From positions 4,874-68,873 of the forward strand of contig CAZFNR010000008.1 of assembly GCA_964520525.1 (NCBI GenBank): a DNA stretch of 64,000 nucleotides, written 5' to 3'. This DNA comes from JAJPXC01 sp964520525 (GTDB lineage: Bacteria > Bacteroidota > Bacteroidia > Bacteroidales > Muribaculaceae). A program made the translations under genes and the position numbers. Shown one piece after another: positions 26,847 to 35,117 of this stretch (positions within the stretch are counted from its first letter, which is position 1; every line of letters starts with the position of its first letter). The notes under the pieces were generated by a model that was not told the origin of the DNA, did no database searches, and worked only from the letters and a program-made list of their open reading frames with translations.

Positions 26847-27201
26847 CGAGATGGAGAACGTTACATTGTCGGAAATAGGAAGGCTCTGAGGGTCGACACC
26901 CCGCCCGGCGGAATAGGAATTCCGTTACCCCGTGTGAAGCCAGTGCGGCAAGCGGGCATGACATTGACGTTGGAAGCGACGCAACCGCGGCGGAAACTCA
27001 GACGAAACAGCCCTCGGATGATTAGCTAAATTGTTTCGTGGCCGGAGATTGGGGGACGCCAGTCGCCGGTCATGTGGCATTAAGCGGCGCGGAACGCTCA
27101 TTTTAAGTTTTTTTTGTTAAATATTTAGACGCAATGGTTAGAATTACTCTACCTTTGCATCGGCCTAAAAGGCAATAAATTCCAAAACAGAAACATCAAT
27201 T
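26847..27201 (+). other. 355-nt intergenic region with several helices; possible structured RNA
   Basis: No coding frame is convincing. Perfect or near-perfect helices are visible: 26909-26914 with 26919-26924 (AGGA tetraloop); 27002-27009 with 27032-27039 (8 bp); and, directly abutting it, 27040-27052 with 27059-27071 (6+4+2 pairs around one A-G mismatch). A run of eight T follows at 27108-27115. The right end (27116-27201) holds the promoter and leader of the FKBP gene. This could be a small RNA with its own terminator or the 3' UTR of the flippase; no known RNA family is recognised. Confidence 0.35.
27150..27157 (+). promoter_or_regulatory. -7 box for the FKBP operon
   Basis: TACCTTTG matches TAnnTTTG; a weak TTTAG (27124-27128) lies 21 nt upstream. 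The leader is about 40 nt. Confidence 0.6.
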
Positions 27202-27828
27202 ATGGAAACCAAAGATTTAGACCGCATCAGCTATGCTCTCGGGCTTAGCATGGGTAACAATTTTAAATCATCGGGCATAGAATCAATCAACATACAGGAT
27301 TTCTCCGACGGAGTAGCTGCCGTTTTCCTCGGGACTCAGCCTAAGATGACTTATGACGAGGCAAAGGAGGAAATCCGTAAATTCTTCACCGCGCTCGAGA
27401 ACCGTCAGAAAGAGCAAGCCGCCAAAATGGCTGAGGTCAACAAGGCTGCCGGCGAGGCGTTTTTGACAGAAAACGGTAAACGCGTCGAGGTAAAGACCAC
27501 CTCGAGCGGACTGCAATATGAAGTGCTTGCCGAGGGTGACGGCCCAATGCCGAAGGCCGACGACCAGGTAGAGGTGCATTATACCGGCAAACTCATCGAC
27601 GGCACGGTGTTTGACAGCTCTGTCGACCGCGGGGTCCCTGCCACTTTCGGTGTCACGCAGGTGATCCCCGGATGGGTAGAGGCACTGCAACTGATGAAAG
27701 CCGGCTCGAAGTGGCGTCTGTTTATCCCGTCGTCGCTCGCTTATGGGCCCAATGGCGCGGGTGGCGTAATCGGTCCTAACGCGACGCTGATTTTTGACGT
27801 TGAGCTTCTAAAAGTCATCGGTAAATAA
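27202..27828 (+). CDS. FKBP-type peptidyl-prolyl isomerase (cytoplasmic form)
   Basis: A 208-aa prolyl isomerase of the FkpA/FklB/Mip type. Residues 1-100 form the helical N-terminal dimerisation domain (ISYALGLSMGNNF start). Residues about 115-205 are the FKBP domain, with VHYTGKLIDGTVFDSS, VIPGWVEALQLMKAGSKW and IPSSLAYGPNGAGGVIGPN. No signal peptide is present, so it probably acts in the cytoplasm. It is followed after 60 nt by a lipoprotein paralogue, giving one isomerase for each compartment. Confidence 0.95.
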   Translation: METKDLDRISYALGLSMGNNFKSSGIESINIQDFSDGVAAVFLGTQPKMTYDEAKEEIRKFFTALENRQKEQAAKMAEVNKAAGEAFLTENGKRVEVKTTSSGLQYEVLAEGDGPMPKADDQVEVHYTGKLIDGTVFDSSVDRGVPATFGVTQVIPGWVEALQLMKAGSKWRLFIPSSLAYGPNGAGGVIGPNATLIFDVELLKVIGK

Positions 27829-27888
27829 TCAGACGGAGTGATAGACTAACCATAGAGAAAAACATATCTAAATAACAATATCGTAATT

Positions 27889-28809
27889 ATGAAGAAAATT
27901 TTATTGGCTTGCGGCGCGGCGGCTATGATGCTGTCAGTGGCAAGTTGCGGCGGCTCGGCTGAGAAGGGAGCTACCGAAGAGACAAAATTGTTGTCAGACT
28001 CACTCTCGCTCATAGGTGGCCAGTCGATGGGTCTGGAAATCAACCAACAGTGGCAGATGTTTATCAACCAGCAGCCTGATTCATTGAGGTCAATGTATGA
28101 CAAGAAAGAGTTCTTGCGCGGCTTCAAGGAGGCTCTCAAGACCGATACCGCCAATCAAAGCTATGTAATGGGCTTCAACGTAGGTCTTAACGGGTGGAAC
28201 TTCGCGTTGCGTCAGAACGCCACTCCTGTCCGCGTCGACTTGAACACGTTCTTCAAAGAATTTGAAAAGAGTTTCATGCTCGACTCAATCAATCCTAACG
28301 ATATAGGTACTGCCCAAAACGAATTCCAGTCACTTATGTCTCGCATCCAGGAGGCTCAGATGAAAATCGCGCAGGAAGCCAAGGCTAAATCTCCCGAGGC
28401 TTTGGCAAACAAGAACGCCGGCGATGCTTATGTCAAGAAAATGAAAGAAGCCGATGCCGACATTCAGACGTCGGAAAGCGGTCTGTCATATAAGATAGAA
28501 AACGCAGGCCAGGGCGACAAGGTGAAACCTACCGACCGCGTGAAAATCCGCTATACCGGCAAACTTGTCGATGGAACCGTGTTTGACGAAAGCTCGGCTG
28601 ACGGGGTCACACTCCCTGCCGGCAACTTTGTCCCCGGATTCACCGAAGGTCTGCTCTTGCTTGCCAAAGGTGGGAAAGCCACCCTTTACATCCCGTCAGA
28701 CTTGGCTTACGGCGTGGAGGGTATTCCTCAAGCAGGCATCGGCCCCTGCTCGACTCTCGTCTTTGACGTTGAGGTGCTTGATGTCAATCCCGAGGAAGAA
28801 AAGAAATAA
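27889..28809 (+). CDS. FKBP-type peptidyl-prolyl isomerase lipoprotein
   Basis: A 306-aa prolyl isomerase with a lipoprotein signal (VASC, acylated Cys20), placing it on the periplasmic face of a membrane. An N-terminal helical FKBP_N region (about 40-190) precedes the FKBP catalytic domain (about 205-300: IRYTGKLVDGTVFDES, FVPGFTEGLLLLAKGGKA, IPSDLAYGVEG). It is likely a folding helper for exported proteins. It is the second gene of the FKBP pair and ends at a strong terminator. Confidence 0.95.
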   Translation: MKKILLACGAAAMMLSVASCGGSAEKGATEETKLLSDSLSLIGGQSMGLEINQQWQMFINQQPDSLRSMYDKKEFLRGFKEALKTDTANQSYVMGFNVGLNGWNFALRQNATPVRVDLNTFFKEFEKSFMLDSINPNDIGTAQNEFQSLMSRIQEAQMKIAQEAKAKSPEALANKNAGDAYVKKMKEADADIQTSESGLSYKIENAGQGDKVKPTDRVKIRYTGKLVDGTVFDESSADGVTLPAGNFVPGFTEGLLLLAKGGKATLYIPSDLAYGVEGIPQAGIGPCSTLVFDVEVLDVNPEEEKK

Positions 28810-28845
28810 GCCACTTTCCTCATAACTGACTTTAACAATACAAGC

Positions 28846-28884
28846 GAAGCGCATTGCCTGAGATGGCGGTGCGCTTCCTCTTTT
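28846..28884 (+). terminator. Terminator of the FKBP operon
   Basis: 13-bp stem with two G-U pairs (28846-28858 with 28865-28877), a 6-nt loop and a CTCTTTT tail. Confidence 0.8.
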
Positions 28885-28896
28885 GTGTCTGTCGGG

Positions 28897-29445
28897 TTAA
28901 CGGGCTTTTTTTATGCGCTTATGCAGGTCGAGTATCTGCTGTCCGTATTTGTGATTTTTGGCCCATCGGCCCGATAGCTCCGCCCAAGTCGGCGCGCATC
29001 CCCGCTTGACAAGGCTAAACCTCGGGTCAACGAGCGTTTCGCGCCGGGGCAGCTCTTTTTTGCAACAATAGGCGTAGAGGTGCTGTATGTGCGCTCTCAC
29101 ACCATCCTCCATCGATTTGAAGCAGCTCCCGGTCTTGCCGTTGGTGATTACCCCGAGGCCGCAATAGTTGTAGTGTTCCGGTTTGACCGCCGACCCTGTG
29201 TATTTAAACCATCCCGTTTCCAAAATGGCTTGACAGAGAGCGATGTCGCCCCTGATGCCGTATTTTTTGCCGATTTTGATATAGGCTTTGGCTATGGCGG
29301 GGTCGAAGGCGGGATTGTGTTTCTTTATGTAGGCGGTCAGTTCTTCGGCTTTAAGCTCGGCTTTGCCTTCAATCGATTTTCCGCGGGCGGCGGATGTCAC
29401 AGCCGCCGTGATGAAGATTATCAGCAGTGTCAATAATTTTTTCAT
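28897..29445 (-). CDS. Secreted glucosaminidase (GH73-like)
   Basis: A 182-aa peptidoglycan hydrolase with a signal peptide (about 1-19). The glucosaminidase fold is shown by GDIALCQAILETGWF, with the likely catalytic Glu76, followed by NYCGLGV and KSMEDGVRAHIQHLYAYC. Enzymes of this family cleave N-acetylglucosaminyl bonds in the cell wall. Five or more Cys residues suggest disulfides in the periplasm. It is convergent with the FKBP operon and has its own promoter upstream. Confidence 0.9.
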   Translation of the reverse strand: MKKLLTLLIIFITAAVTSAARGKSIEGKAELKAEELTAYIKKHNPAFDPAIAKAYIKIGKKYGIRGDIALCQAILETGWFKYTGSAVKPEHYNYCGLGVITNGKTGSCFKSMEDGVRAHIQHLYAYCCKKELPRRETLVDPRFSLVKRGCAPTWAELSGRWAKNHKYGQQILDLHKRIKKAR

Positions 29446-29633
29446 TCCGCTAAGATAAGGAAATATCGTGAAACGGGGTCAAAAAAAACGTCGAGCCGAT
29501 TTTCTCAAACCGGCCCGGGTCAATTCGTATAACAATAGCTTTAGTGTAAAACAGGTTACCCGCAGTGGTCCACTGAGGACGGTTGTCCCCCTTCTTGAGG
29601 TTCCGGATAAGAAGTTTCGTATAATTTCCGATG

Positions 29634-29641
29634 CAAAGATA
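29634..29641 (-). promoter_or_regulatory. -7 box for the glucosaminidase
   Basis: Minus-strand TATCTTTG matches the consensus exactly, giving a leader of about 180 nt. An inverted repeat with 8-bp AT-rich arms (29662-29669 with 29675-29682) lies where the -33 region should be and directly after the luxS stop; it could be an operator or a weak luxS terminator. Confidence 0.5.
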
Positions 29642-29682
29642 ATGCCGCTATCGGTTGATGGAAATACCTAAAAATAGGTATT

Positions 29683-30165
29683 TTAAAGCGGATAGTTGAG
29701 GCGTTCGTCGGAGGGGTTGGCTAAAACTTCGTCAAGGAAACGTCGGGCTTCGGCCTTGGCGTCGGCGAGGTCGTTGTAGGTGTAGTTGCCGCAGTCGCGT
29801 GCGGTAGCCCCCGGTATTTCCCCCTCAAAACGGGCTATGAAGTCAAATGTGTCGCGAAGCAGTGGGAGCAGTTCGGCCGACGAGTAGTCGCCGCTGACAA
29901 TCAGGTAGTTGCCGGTGAGGCAGCCCATCGGTCCCCAATAGATGATGCGGGATGCCCACTCAGGGTGGTTGCGCAGATATGTCGCTGCGAGGTGTTCGAT
30001 GGTGTGTATCGTAGCCCCTTTCAGCGCGGGTTCGCGGTTAGGTGCCTTCATGCGCACGTCGAAAGTCGTTATCACGTCGCCCGACGGGGTAACGTCGCGT
30101 CGCGACAGGTAGACGCCGCGTTGCAGCGCGAGGTGATTGACGGTGAAACTGGCAATCTTTTTCAT
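29683..30165 (-). CDS. luxS: S-ribosylhomocysteine lyase LuxS
   Basis: A 160-aa cytosolic metalloenzyme splitting S-ribosylhomocysteine into homocysteine and DPD, the precursor of autoinducer-2. The metal site HTIEH (His54, His58) and Cys125 in ARDCGNYT are present, with catalytic Glu57 and Cys82 in GPMGCLTGNY. The start at 30165 (MKKIASFTVNH) is chosen because it follows the mtnN stop by one base and gives the family length; the frame upstream overlaps mtnN. Together with mtnN it completes detoxification of S-adenosylhomocysteine. Confidence 0.97.
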   Translation of the reverse strand: MKKIASFTVNHLALQRGVYLSRRDVTPSGDVITTFDVRMKAPNREPALKGATIHTIEHLAATYLRNHPEWASRIIYWGPMGCLTGNYLIVSGDYSSAELLPLLRDTFDFIARFEGEIPGATARDCGNYTYNDLADAKAEARRFLDEVLANPSDERLNYPL

Positions 30166-30166
30166 A

Positions 30167-30844
30167 TCAGATGGCTTTGAGGGTGGATGATAGCACTTCA
30201 AACGTGTGTCGCGGAGCGTCTTCCCAGAACGATTCATACTGAGCTATGTTGTCGGCCTCGCCCGGAGTGTCGCTGATGACGCGCACGCACAAGAATGGAA
30301 CATTTTTCAGGTGACACACCTGCGCTATCGCCGCCGATTCCATGTCGACAGCCATCGCGTCGGGGTGAATCTCTTTGATGCGTGCCACCTCTTCCGGACG
30401 GCTCACAAATATGTCACCCGAACAGATTAGCCCTTTTTTTATGCCTTGCCCCGACAATTGAGGCAGCGACAGCAAAGCCTCGGGGGGACAGAAGTAGCGC
30501 GGGCAGCCTGCCGCCTCACCCCATAGTGTGCCGGGTCCGCAGTAGGTGTCGTGATATGCCACGCGCTCACCAATAACGACGTCAAGTATGCCTGCGCCTG
30601 CGCCGGTGCCGCCCGCCACGCCGGTGTTGATTATGAGGGCGGGGTGGAAGTTGTCGATTAAGGTTAGAGTGCCGACGGCGGCGTTGACCTTGCCGATGCC
30701 GCATTGCATGGCTATTATTTCATGCCTGCCCATGCTGCCTCGGTGGAATGTGACACCATTGATTTGAATCTCGACAGGGCTTTCTACTAAATGCAGCAAC
30801 AAATCGAGCTCTTTGCGCATCGCGACTATTATACCTATTTTCAT
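30167..30844 (-). CDS. mtnN: MTA/SAH nucleosidase
   Basis: A 225-aa nucleosidase removing adenine from 5'-methylthioadenosine and S-adenosylhomocysteine; it supplies the LuxS substrate. The acid Glu12 lies in VAMRKEL, with INTGVAGG, the ribose-binding AVDMESAAIAQVC and the catalytic Asp in RVISD. Length is normal for the family. One base separates its stop from the luxS start, so the two are translationally coupled. Confidence 0.96.
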   Translation of the reverse strand: MKIGIIVAMRKELDLLLHLVESPVEIQINGVTFHRGSMGRHEIIAMQCGIGKVNAAVGTLTLIDNFHPALIINTGVAGGTGAGAGILDVVIGERVAYHDTYCGPGTLWGEAAGCPRYFCPPEALLSLPQLSGQGIKKGLICSGDIFVSRPEEVARIKEIHPDAMAVDMESAAIAQVCHLKNVPFLCVRVISDTPGEADNIAQYESFWEDAPRHTFEVLSSTLKAI

Positions 30845-30884
30845 TTTTGTGATTAGTTATGCGTATTTATACCATTGTCAGGTG

Positions 30885-30892
30885 CAAAGTTA
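30885..30892 (-). promoter_or_regulatory. -7 box for mtnN-luxS
   Basis: Minus-strand TAACTTTG fits TAnnTTTG; the leader is about 35 nt. Confidence 0.5.
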
Positions 30893-30969
30893 CTACTCAT
30901 GTTGGGTTATAGGGTGTGAAAACATCTAAAAAATGGCTACCGATGAGCCGAACTCCTCGCATAATTCAT

Positions 30970-30977
30970 TAAATTTG
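30970..30977 (+). promoter_or_regulatory. -7 box for the DUF456-like gene
   Basis: TAAATTTG fits TAnnTTTG; the predicted start is about 30 nt before the ATG at 31016, divergent from mtnN. Confidence 0.5.
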
Positions 30978-31015
30978 TAAGAATTTAGACTGACCCTCAT
31001 TAATAAGCTATCGTC

Positions 31016-31516
31016 ATGACCACAACATTCATAATCGTTGGAGCATTGTTGCTTAGCGCAGCCGTAGTGTTGCAGTTCAGGCCGCTTATGCCCGCCTCGC
31101 TTGCGGCGTACGCCTCGTTGTGGATGTTTCAGTGGAGCGGGGTTCTGGCGTTCCCTTCATCGACGATGCTCTTTTGGGGCTTGGCGACGCTGCTAGTGCT
31201 TGGCCTTGACCGGCTGCTGCCTGCCGCGATAACCCGCGGCGTCGACGGTCGCGGCTACATCTGTGGCGGCGCGTTGGCGGGGATGGTGGTCGGTATGCTC
31301 ATCTCCCCGACCGGGATTATCCTCGGCGCGGCAATCGGAGCTTTCCTCGGAGCGATGGCTTATAGCCGCACGCCGGTCGGGAAGGCCTTGCCGTTCCCGT
31401 CGGCCGGGTTCCTGCGTTTCCTCTGCGCTCGCGGTCTTCCCGCTGTGGTGACCGTAAGCATGGTTGGAGTTGTGCTTTGCGATTTGTTGGTTATCTATGG
31501 CCCTGTAGGGGACTGA
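31016..31516 (+). CDS. Small membrane protein, DUF456-like
   Basis: A 166-aa integral membrane protein with four or so hydrophobic segments. The glycine-rich ALAGMVVGMLISPTGIILGA and AIGAFLGAMAYS stretch resembles the DUF456 family signature (GxxxGxxxxPxGIIxGxxxGAxxGE). The function of the family is unknown. It is followed after 27 nt by a DUF4919 gene, probably as an operon. Confidence 0.75.
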   Translation: MTTTFIIVGALLLSAAVVLQFRPLMPASLAAYASLWMFQWSGVLAFPSSTMLFWGLATLLVLGLDRLLPAAITRGVDGRGYICGGALAGMVVGMLISPTGIILGAAIGAFLGAMAYSRTPVGKALPFPSAGFLRFLCARGLPAVVTVSMVGVVLCDLLVIYGPVGD

Positions 31517-31543
31517 TGCCGGTAATGTTAAAAATGCTCTGAA

Positions 31544-32266
31544 ATGAAAAAGATTATTTTCTTCATATTTTTTGTCGTTGTCGCCGGAGTGGCGGCTGTG
31601 GTTCAGGTAGATGCGGCTTCGGCTAAAAACGATAAGAAAATCACACCTGAAAAGCCCGATATGGAGTCGATAAGGATGGCGGTTACCGACCCGCATTCAA
31701 AATACTATTACCCCAAGCTGATGGATAAATACTTAGCTAATGAGACAATCATGGGCTTGCAGGATTACCGCCATCTGTATTTGGGGTATATGTTCCAAGA
31801 GGATTACAATCCCTACCGCCATTCAGAGTTCGGGAACATGATTGAGCCGCTGTATTACCAGGACAAGCATACCCGCGCCGAACTCGATACCATAATAAAA
31901 TATGCCAAGTTATGCCTCGATGACAATCCATTTGACTTGCGGCAGCTTAATTTCTTGATTTATGCCCTGAGAAGCCGCGGAAAGGTCAATACCGCAAATA
32001 TATGGCAATATCGAATGAACCACATATTGGAGGCGATACTCTCCACGGGGACGGGGCTTGACACCGCCAACGCATGGTATGTGATAAATCCCGAGCATGA
32101 GTACAATATCATCAATTTCATGTCGGGGGTGGGCGACTCGCAAGAGTTTGTGCAGCCCTATTATGACCATGTGAAAATCAAGCCTATGAGTGATAAGTCG
32201 CCCGAAGGATATTATTTTAATATCAAAAATCTGCTGGAGGAATACAATCGCAAATATCCCGATTGA
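31544..32266 (+). CDS. DUF4919 family secreted protein
   Basis: A 240-aa protein with a signal peptide (about 1-25, ending VDAAS). The body is helical and Tyr-rich; YYYPKLMDKYLANET and YRHLYLGYMFQEDYNPYR near the N-terminus are the pattern remembered for DUF4919, a Bacteroidales family of unknown function. No catalytic motif is evident. It is probably periplasmic and cotranscribed with the membrane gene upstream. Confidence 0.8.
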   Translation: MKKIIFFIFFVVVAGVAAVVQVDAASAKNDKKITPEKPDMESIRMAVTDPHSKYYYPKLMDKYLANETIMGLQDYRHLYLGYMFQEDYNPYRHSEFGNMIEPLYYQDKHTRAELDTIIKYAKLCLDDNPFDLRQLNFLIYALRSRGKVNTANIWQYRMNHILEAILSTGTGLDTANAWYVINPEHEYNIINFMSGVGDSQEFVQPYYDHVKIKPMSDKSPEGYYFNIKNLLEEYNRKYPD

Positions 32267-32371
32267 CAGTGTATCAGCACTTCAGCCCAATGTGCGCGCC
32301 GATGGCGTCGATGGGACGCAAATAAGAGCCAATGCCGGCTGACAGCGGCTCTTGCGCAGGGAGTGGGGCGA

Positions 32372-32683
32372 TTAGTCTTTTTTGCGTTTGGGGTTGCGGG
32401 GGAACCATCCGCGTTCCACTCGCTTGCGTTGTTCGAAAATCTCACCTATGGTCCAGAACGAAGAGAATGCGAACACTCCGAGCAGTGACGACCACACGAC
32501 GTCGTTAATCCATACCGACAGTGCTATGCCGGCTATGCCGAGTGCGAGGAACCACCACCAGCAACGTGTGCCGAAGTAATATTCACATTTTATCACGACC
32601 GGGTGAAACAATCCGATTATCAGGAACGTGCATATCCCTATAAAAAGGCCGAGCAGGTGGTAATCTTGCAGCAGTGATGTCAT
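32372..32683 (-). CDS. DUF4491 family membrane protein
   Basis: A 103-aa protein with three or four transmembrane segments. GLFHPVVIKCEYYFGTRCWW and the basic end RGWFPRNPKRKK are characteristic of DUF4491, a conserved Bacteroidota family of unknown role. The ATG at 32683 overlaps the stop of the muramidase gene (ATGA), so the two are coupled. The longer frame upstream reads antisense-like through the muramidase gene and is rejected. Confidence 0.9.
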   Translation of the reverse strand: MTSLLQDYHLLGLFIGICTFLIIGLFHPVVIKCEYYFGTRCWWWFLALGIAGIALSVWINDVVWSSLLGVFAFSSFWTIGEIFEQRKRVERGWFPRNPKRKKD

Positions 32684-33417
32684 TTCGAGGGGTCTTTTTT
32701 GTGTTTGACGTATGATTTCGCGAGCCGGGTGTGATAGCCGCGCTTGCGGAAACTCGGGCCGTTGTAGCGCAGAGCGAATCCTGCCCAGTCTTTGTCTCTG
32801 AGATAGCGGGTCATGCCGCTGTTTTCGATGAACTCGGCGAAAAGCTCCAGCTGGTCGAGTTCGGAACGGCTCATCCTGTCGACAAAATCGTCGAGGCTCG
32901 CTGCCCCGCATTTCTTCCAATTGAAACCTCCGATTTGGAACATTCCCCAGAATGTCCCCTCGATGGCGGCTTCGTTGCTGATGAGTCGGGCGGCTTCGAG
33001 CCGTGCGTGCTGTGCGTTTTGTCGGGAGCCGTAGCGTCGCGCGTTGGGGGCTGAGAACACCACTGCGTGGCTGTTTCTGAACTTCGACAGGTTGATGCCT
33101 CGCTTTTGTGCGAAACGCCGGAACATCGTGATGTCAAAGTTTATCAGTGGTTGCCCGGGCGATGCGAACCCCTGGTGGGCGTGCCCGGTCTCGATGTCGA
33201 CAATCGCCTTGATGGCGGCGACCTCAACGCCGAGCCGCTCGGCGACTACGCTGTAATCATCCTCGGTCAACCGCGAGTAGCGAGTGGGGTAGATGCTGTC
33301 GGCTACGGCTTCTACCGCTTCTATGCCGGCTTTAGCCATATCGTCATGAGGCGTGGCGGCGGCAGGTGTCGCAACCGATGCGGCGATGATGCCGATTGGG
33401 AGTAGATGCCGTTTCAT
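32680..33417 (-). CDS. Secreted N-acetylmuramidase family protein
   Basis: A 245-aa protein with a signal peptide (about 1-21). The domain matches the N-acetylmuramidase (DUF3380) pattern found in phage endolysins and Bacteroidales: AIVDIETGHAHQGF with the likely catalytic Glu76, GQPLINFDITMF, GTFWGMFQIGGFNW and FALRYNGPSF. It would hydrolyse the MurNAc-GlcNAc bond of peptidoglycan. No holin or phage gene is nearby; the coupled partner is DUF4491, so an envelope-remodelling role is more likely than a prophage remnant. Confidence 0.88.
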   Translation of the reverse strand: MKRHLLPIGIIAASVATPAAATPHDDMAKAGIEAVEAVADSIYPTRYSRLTEDDYSVVAERLGVEVAAIKAIVDIETGHAHQGFASPGQPLINFDITMFRRFAQKRGINLSKFRNSHAVVFSAPNARRYGSRQNAQHARLEAARLISNEAAIEGTFWGMFQIGGFNWKKCGAASLDDFVDRMSRSELDQLELFAEFIENSGMTRYLRDKDWAGFALRYNGPSFRKRGYHTRLAKSYVKHKKDPSK

Positions 33418-33437
33418 GGCGCGGGATTATAATAAAG

Positions 33438-33474
33438 GGGGCGCGGACTGCTACCGCGCCCCTGTTTCTTTTTT
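33438..33474. terminator. GC-rich hairpin after pepD
   Basis: Perfect 9-bp stem (33438-33446 with 33454-33462) with a 7-nt loop. The best T-run lies on the plus side (33465-33474), but the context is downstream of the minus-strand pepD stop at 33492. Confidence 0.55.
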
Positions 33475-33491
33475 GAGGTTGATTTATGGTG

Positions 33492-34952
33492 TTAATCTTT
33501 GAGGTCGGCGACCTTTTTCAGTATCTGTGTCAGTTGACCCCAGAAACGCTCGACGGCGGGAATGTGCATACGCTCCGATGGCGAGTGCACGCCTTGGAGT
33601 GTCGGGCCGAACGATACCATGTCGAGGTGCGGGTATTTCTCAAGGAATAATCCGCATTCCAGGCCGGCGTGAATGGCTTTGATTGCGGGGGTGACACCGT
33701 AGAGTTCCTTGTAGGCGTCGCGGGCAATCTCCATGATGCGCGAGTCCATGTTGGGCGTCCAGCCGGGGTAGCCGTCGCCGTGTGTGACTTTCGCTCCAGC
33801 CATGGTGAAAAGAGCCTCTACCTGGTTGGCTATGTCCCATTTGCGTGAATCGACGTCGCTGCGCTGGCTTGTAGTGACGAGAATCTTGTTGTCGGGGAGC
33901 ATTTTGACCGATGCGAGGTTGGTTGAGGTCTCGACGAGTCCGGGCAGTGACCGGCTCATTGAGATGACACCGTGAGGCGCGCTGTAGAGGGCTGCCACAA
34001 GGTTGTCGGTGGTGGCAGAGTCGACGCAGTATTCGGGACGTTCCACGCTCTCCATCTCGATTTTGAGCGTTGGCTCGAGTCCGGCGTATTCGGCTTCGAT
34101 GTCAGCCGCATAGTTGTTGAGCGCCACGCGCACCTCCTCCTTGTGTGAGGTGTGAACGCCGATGATGGCGTGAGCGGCGCGGGGGATTGCGTTGCGCAGA
34201 TTGCCGCCGTCGATTTCCGACAGGGATATTTCGTGAGATTTGCTCAAGTTCCAGAGGAAACGGGCGAGCAGCTTGTTGGCGTTGGCGCGGCCAAGATGGA
34301 TGTCACCTCCTGAGTGCCCGCCAAGACCGCCGGCGATGTCGATGCGGAAGTAGCAAAAATCGGTGGGGGCGACTGAGCGGTGGTAGTCGAATGTGCAAGT
34401 GGTGTCGACGCCGCCCGCGCATCCCACGAAAATCTCGGCATCATCTTCCGAGTCGAGATTGATGAGCATTTTGCCTGAAATCATGCCTTCGCCGAGGTTG
34501 TTGGCTCCGGTGAGGCCGGTTTCTTCATCAACGGTGAACAGGGCTTCCAGCGGGCCGTGAACTAACGATTCGTCGACCATGGCAGCGAGAGCGGCTGCCA
34601 TTCCGATGCCGTTGTCCGCGCCGAGGGTTGTGCCGTCGGCGTGTACCCATTCACCGTCAATGACGGTAGTTATGGGGCTGTTCTCGAAGTCAAAGCTCTT
34701 GTCGTTTGATTCGCAGACCATGTCCATGTGGGCTTGCATGATGACTGTCGGCGCCTGTTCGTGACCTTTAGTGGCGGGTTTAGTCATGACCACGTTGCCG
34801 ATGGCATCGGTTTTGACAGCTATGTTGTGAGCGGCGGCGAAGTCAAGTAGGAACTGACGTATTTTCTCCTCCTTTTTAGAAGGGCGTGGCACCTTGGTGA
34901 TTTGGTCGAAAATAGACCATACGAGTGCCGGTTTTAGGTCTTTGAGAGTCAT
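33492..34952 (-). CDS. pepD: Aminoacyl-histidine dipeptidase PepD (M20)
   Basis: A 486-aa cytosolic metallo-dipeptidase (beta-alanyl-histidine dipeptidase, M20 family). The metal-binding His and Asp lie in MQAHMDMVCE, the bridging Asp in TLGADNGIGMA and the catalytic Glu pair in DEETGLTGA. GPTLQGVHSPSERMHI near the C-terminus holds the last His ligand. Length is that of the PepD group. It has its own -7 box (35045-35052) and is divergent from a 54-aa membrane gene. Confidence 0.95.
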   Translation of the reverse strand: MTLKDLKPALVWSIFDQITKVPRPSKKEEKIRQFLLDFAAAHNIAVKTDAIGNVVMTKPATKGHEQAPTVIMQAHMDMVCESNDKSFDFENSPITTVIDGEWVHADGTTLGADNGIGMAAALAAMVDESLVHGPLEALFTVDEETGLTGANNLGEGMISGKMLINLDSEDDAEIFVGCAGGVDTTCTFDYHRSVAPTDFCYFRIDIAGGLGGHSGGDIHLGRANANKLLARFLWNLSKSHEISLSEIDGGNLRNAIPRAAHAIIGVHTSHKEEVRVALNNYAADIEAEYAGLEPTLKIEMESVERPEYCVDSATTDNLVAALYSAPHGVISMSRSLPGLVETSTNLASVKMLPDNKILVTTSQRSDVDSRKWDIANQVEALFTMAGAKVTHGDGYPGWTPNMDSRIMEIARDAYKELYGVTPAIKAIHAGLECGLFLEKYPHLDMVSFGPTLQGVHSPSERMHIPAVERFWGQLTQILKKVADLKD

Positions 34953-35044
34953 AATCGGGTTGATTTAGAGTGTTATAAGCAGGTTATAAATTATTTCAGA
35001 AATGGAAATAATGTTAAATAACAGTTATTTACTGCACTAAGATA

Positions 35045-35052
35045 CAAAATTA
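35045..35052 (-). promoter_or_regulatory. -7 box for pepD
   Basis: Minus-strand TAATTTTG fits TAnnTTTG; the leader is about 85 nt. It lies back to back with the plus-strand -7 box at 35088. Confidence 0.45.
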
Positions 35053-35087
35053 AATTTAGTTATGACCAAAAATTTAGATTCGTTTCA

Positions 35088-35095
35088 TATATTTG
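35088..35095 (+). promoter_or_regulatory. -7 box for the 54-aa membrane protein gene
   Basis: TATATTTG fits the consensus exactly and lies 22 nt before the GTG start at 35118. Confidence 0.6.
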
Positions 35096-35117
35096 CATTG
35101 TAAAAACAGGTTTTGAC

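Noticed and set aside
29468..29671. 67-codon plus-strand frame between the glucosaminidase and luxS
   Set aside because: No motif, no promoter on that strand, and it runs across the minus-strand -7 box; likely chance.
32684..32920. N-terminal extension of the DUF4491 frame
   Set aside because: The extra residues are out of frame inside the muramidase gene and Arg/Gln-rich; the family-like start is at 32683.
32680..33417. Prophage endolysin
   Set aside because: The N-acetylmuramidase has a signal peptide and no phage structural, holin or integrase genes lie nearby.
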